Translations under genes and position numbers: made by a program | Assembly: GCF_024764835.1 (NCBI RefSeq) | Contig: NZ_JALIGE010000072.1 | Span: 248,001 to 312,000 of the forward strand | Direction: 5' to 3' | Length of the DNA: 64,000 bases | Origin: Scandinavium hiltneri | GTDB taxonomy: Bacteria; Pseudomonadota; Gammaproteobacteria; Enterobacterales; Enterobacteriaceae | In this document: piece after piece, positions 61,553-64,000 of the stretch | Position numbering within the stretch: position 1 is the stretch's first letter | How the letters are laid out: the number at the start of each line of letters is the position of its first letter | Notes under the pieces: generated by a model | Told to the model about the DNA's origin: nothing | The model's database searches: none | Seen by the model: the letters and a program-made list of their open reading frames with translations, nothing else

Positions 61553-62518
61553 TTACCCCCGGAAGCGGTGCTGGTTCTCAAGGAACCACTGGTAAGTGCT
61601 GGCCAGACCTGCTTCCAGCATCACCTCGTGATACCAGCCGAGCTGATGCAGACGCGAAACGTCCAGCAGCTTGCGCGGCGTACCGTCGGGTTTGCTGGCG
61701 TCGAACACCACGCGACCTTTATAACCGGTCACTTTGGCGAGCGTTTGCGCCAGTTCGCGAATGGTGCAGTCCACACCGGTGCCGACGTTGATATGCGACA
61801 GCATCGGCTCCGTGTTTTCCTGCCACACCTCGCGGTCGAGTTCCATCACGTGAATGCTGGCCGCAGCCATGTCATCGACGTGCAGGAATTCGCGCATCGG
61901 CGTGCCGCTGCCCCACACCACCACGTCAGGTGCGTTGTCCTGCGTCGCTTCGTGAAAACGACGCAGCAGCGCCGGGATCACGTGCGAATTACTCGGGTGG
62001 AAGTTGTCGTGCGGGCCGTACAGGTTGGTCGGCATCACCGAACGATAGTCGCGGTTGTACTGACGGTTGTACGATTCACACAGCTTGATACCGGCAATTT
62101 TAGCGATAGCGTACGGCTCGTTAGTCGCTTCAAGCGTACCTTGCAGCAGCTCGCTTTCCGGCATCGGCTGTTTTGCCATCTTCGGGTAAATACAGGATGA
62201 ACCGAGGAACAACAGCTTGTTCACGTTGTGCAGATGCGCGGCGTGAATGATGTTGCTTTCGATCATCATGTTTTCGTAGATGAAATCTGCCGGGAAGCTG
62301 TTGTTGGCGACAATACCGCCCACCTTCGCCGCCGCCAGATACACCTGGTCAATGCGTTCTTGCGCAAAGAAATCATTCACCGCTTTACTGTCGAGCAGGT
62401 TCAGCTGGTCGCGGGTGCGCAGCACCAGCTCCACATCACCGCGCTGTTCCAGCTGGCGGACGATGGCTGAGCCCACCATCCCGCGGTGGCCCGCCACGAA
62501 AATACGTTGTCTGGTCAT
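61553..62518 (-). CDS. fcl: GDP-L-fucose synthase Fcl (WcaG)
   Basis: SDR-family epimerase/reductase, 321 residues, converting GDP-4-keto-6-deoxymannose to GDP-L-fucose with NADPH. GHRGMVGSA (9-17) is the cofactor loop, GSSCIYP the Ser strand and Y-AIA-K the catalytic pair. It follows gmd after 3 bp, the two steps of GDP-fucose synthesis being adjacent. Confidence 0.96.
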   Translation of the reverse strand: MTRQRIFVAGHRGMVGSAIVRQLEQRGDVELVLRTRDQLNLLDSKAVNDFFAQERIDQVYLAAAKVGGIVANNSFPADFIYENMMIESNIIHAAHLHNVNKLLFLGSSCIYPKMAKQPMPESELLQGTLEATNEPYAIAKIAGIKLCESYNRQYNRDYRSVMPTNLYGPHDNFHPSNSHVIPALLRRFHEATQDNAPDVVVWGSGTPMREFLHVDDMAAASIHVMELDREVWQENTEPMLSHINVGTGVDCTIRELAQTLAKVTGYKGRVVFDASKPDGTPRKLLDVSRLHQLGWYHEVMLEAGLASTYQWFLENQHRFRG

Positions 62519-62521
62519 GAC

Positions 62522-63643
62522 TCAGGACTCCAGCGCGATGGCTACCTCGTAACCGTGAGCTTTAAGCAGGGAGTGTTTCTTCGCTGCTTCCAGATCGTTG
62601 GCAACCATTTCGGAGACCATTTCCTGCAGGGTGATTTCCGGTTTCCAGCCCAGTTTTTCGTGCGCTTTGGTTGGGTCGCCGAGCAGGGTTTCCACTTCAG
62701 CAGGACGGAAGTAGCGCGGGTCAACGGCAATCATCACGTCGCCTGGTTTCACACCCGGTGCGTCGTGACCGGTGACAGAAACCACGATGCCTTTCTCTTC
62801 TACGCCCGTGCCTTCAAAGCGCAGTTTGATACCCAGCTGGGCAGCCGCCATTTCGACGAACTGACGCACGGAGTACTGCACGCCGGTCGCGATCACGAAG
62901 TCTTCCGGATTGTCCTGCTGCAGCATCATCCACTGCATTTTCACGTAGTCTTTCGCATGGCCCCAGTCACGCAGGGAGTCCATGTTGCCGAGGTACAGGC
63001 ACTTCTCCAGACCCTGAGCGATGTTGGCAATCGCACGGGTGATTTTGCGGGTCACGAAAGTTTCGCCGCGGCGTGGGGATTCGTGGTTAAACAGAATGCC
63101 GTTACAAGCGAACATGCCGTAGGATTCACGGTAGTTGACGGTTATCCAGTAGGCGTACAGTTTGGCGACAGCATACGGAGAACGCGGGTAGAACGGCGTG
63201 GTCTCTTTCTGCGGGATTTCCTGCACCAGGCCGTACAGCTCAGACGTGGACGCCTGATAGAAACGGGTTTTCTTCTCAAGGCCGAGGAAACGAATCGCTT
63301 CCAGCAGACGCAGGGTGCCCATTGCATCAACGTCGGCAGTGTATTCCGGGGACTCGAAGGACACGGCCACGTGGCTCATTGCGCCCAGGTTGTACACTTC
63401 GTCCGGCTGCACTTCCTGCAAGATACGGGTCAGGTTGGAGGAGTCAGTCAGATCACCGTAGTGCAGATGGAATTTCGGGTTTGCAGCATGAGGATCCTGA
63501 TAAATGTGATCCACGCGCTCGGTATTGAATGAAGACGCACGACGCTTAATACCGTGAACTTCATAGCCTTTTTCGAGCAGCAGCTCTGCCAGGTAAGAAC
63601 CATCCTGTCCGGTAACGCCGGTGATGAGTGCGACTTTTGACAT
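62522..63643 (-). CDS. gmd: GDP-mannose 4,6-dehydratase Gmd
   Basis: 373 residues, SDR family, first step from GDP-mannose to GDP-L-fucose. TGVTGQDGSYLAELL (8-22) is the NADP loop, and SELYG with Y-AVAK the active site. It is the same length as E. coli Gmd. Only 16 bp separate it from wcaF. Confidence 0.97.
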   Translation of the reverse strand: MSKVALITGVTGQDGSYLAELLLEKGYEVHGIKRRASSFNTERVDHIYQDPHAANPKFHLHYGDLTDSSNLTRILQEVQPDEVYNLGAMSHVAVSFESPEYTADVDAMGTLRLLEAIRFLGLEKKTRFYQASTSELYGLVQEIPQKETTPFYPRSPYAVAKLYAYWITVNYRESYGMFACNGILFNHESPRRGETFVTRKITRAIANIAQGLEKCLYLGNMDSLRDWGHAKDYVKMQWMMLQQDNPEDFVIATGVQYSVRQFVEMAAAQLGIKLRFEGTGVEEKGIVVSVTGHDAPGVKPGDVMIAVDPRYFRPAEVETLLGDPTKAHEKLGWKPEITLQEMVSEMVANDLEAAKKHSLLKAHGYEVAIALES

Positions 63644-63659
63644 GTTTATATTCCTCTAC

Positions 63660-64000
63660 TTACAGGGAGTTAATAGTTTCAACGCGTTCGCGCGTCACCA
63701 CTGCTGGATTGCCTCGGCAAATCATGTTTGCCGGTAGCGTTTTAAATACGCTGCTGCGTGCGCCAACGACGGTGCCATCACCTATCGTCACGCCGGGTGC
63801 CACGAAAACGTCCGTTGCCAGCCAGCATTTCTCGCCAATCACAATCGGCGTCGCGTTAATATCAAAATGCGCGCTCATATAATCGTGACTGCCGGTACAT
63901 AAATAACATTTCTGCGACACCACTGAATTAGCGCCGATGGTAATGTCACCCAGGGTATATAGCACCGCGTCATCACCCACCCAGGCGTTGTCGCCGAGGG
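63660..64000 (-). CDS. wcaF: Colanic acid acetyltransferase WcaF (C-terminal part)
   Basis: Left-handed beta-helix O-acetyltransferase that acetylates the first fucose of the colanic acid unit. The gene enters from the right edge, and about 113 C-terminal residues are in view, reading from LGDNAWVGDDAV through LCTGSHDYMSAHF with the catalytic-type His, hexapeptide repeats and CRGNPAVV to RVETINSL. The frame is open to position 64000; the start codon is outside. Confidence 0.92.
   Translation of the reverse strand, partial: LGDNAWVGDDAVLYTLGDITIGANSVVSQKCYLCTGSHDYMSAHFDINATPIVIGEKCWLATDVFVAPGVTIGDGTVVGARSSVFKTLPANMICRGNPAVVTRERVETINSL

Overview
The window is a chromosomal segment of a gammaproteobacterium of the family Enterobacteriaceae, most like the Enterobacter/Lelliottia/Leclercia group. 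This rests on near E. coli-type proteins and gene order (yeeO, asn tRNA, erfK, tmaR, yeeA, dacD, sbcB, plaP, yeeY, yeeZ, hisLGDCBHAFI, ugd, gnd, O-antigen locus, galF, colanic acid genes), four ERIC repeats and a perfect JUMPstart/ops element. The genus is an inference; no search was possible.

Layout. (1) 1-5545: putrescine utilisation (puuA partial and leftward; puuD, puuR, puuC, puuB rightward), with no puuE after puuB. (2) 5543-16533: conserved housekeeping genes: MATE exporter, tRNA-Asn, L,D-transpeptidase, tmaR, FUSC-family yeeA, dacD, sbcB, the putrescine importer plaP, yeeY and yeeZ. (3) 16767-24071: the complete his operon with leader peptide and attenuator. (4) 24188-28070: uge, ugd and gnd, supplying UDP-uronic acids and the usual border of the O-antigen locus. 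No wzzB lies here. (5) 28185-31241: a cluster of broken insertion sequences of the IS3, ISAs1/H-repeat, IS110 and IS4 families. (6) 31543-48442: a strikingly AT-rich O-antigen locus. One long leftward operon starts at JUMPstart (rmlB, rmlA, rmlD, rmlC, wzm, wzt, an 862-residue fusion protein, two glycosyltransferase genes, a gtrA/gtrB/gtrC-like trio, an acyltransferase, a wecB-like epimerase). A WbbL-like rhamnosyltransferase points the other way at its far end. (7) 48608-64000: galF and the leftward 3' part of the colanic acid cluster from wcaF (partial) to wcaM.

How it works together. The rml genes make dTDP-rhamnose and the WecB-like enzyme can make UDP-ManNAc. Cytoplasmic glycosyltransferases would build the chain on undecaprenyl diphosphate, and Wzm/Wzt would export it. 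Wzt has the C-terminal carbohydrate-binding type of extension known from systems that recognise a capped chain end. The gene next to it encodes one polypeptide with a SAM methyltransferase, a left-handed beta-helix acyltransferase, a domain resembling capsule/Kdo-type glycosyltransferases, and a helical tail. I propose this is the chain terminator and length-setter, in an unusual domain combination. The gtr-like trio and the acyltransferase would decorate the polymer on the periplasmic side. Lack of wzx, wzy and wzz in the locus fits the ABC-transporter route.

The most interesting points are the 862-residue fusion protein with its Wzt partner, the gtr-like module inside an ABC-type O-antigen operon, the IS cluster bordering gnd, a his leader peptide with an Asn codon in place of one of the usual histidines, and ERIC elements that abut or supply stop codons in the colanic acid operon.
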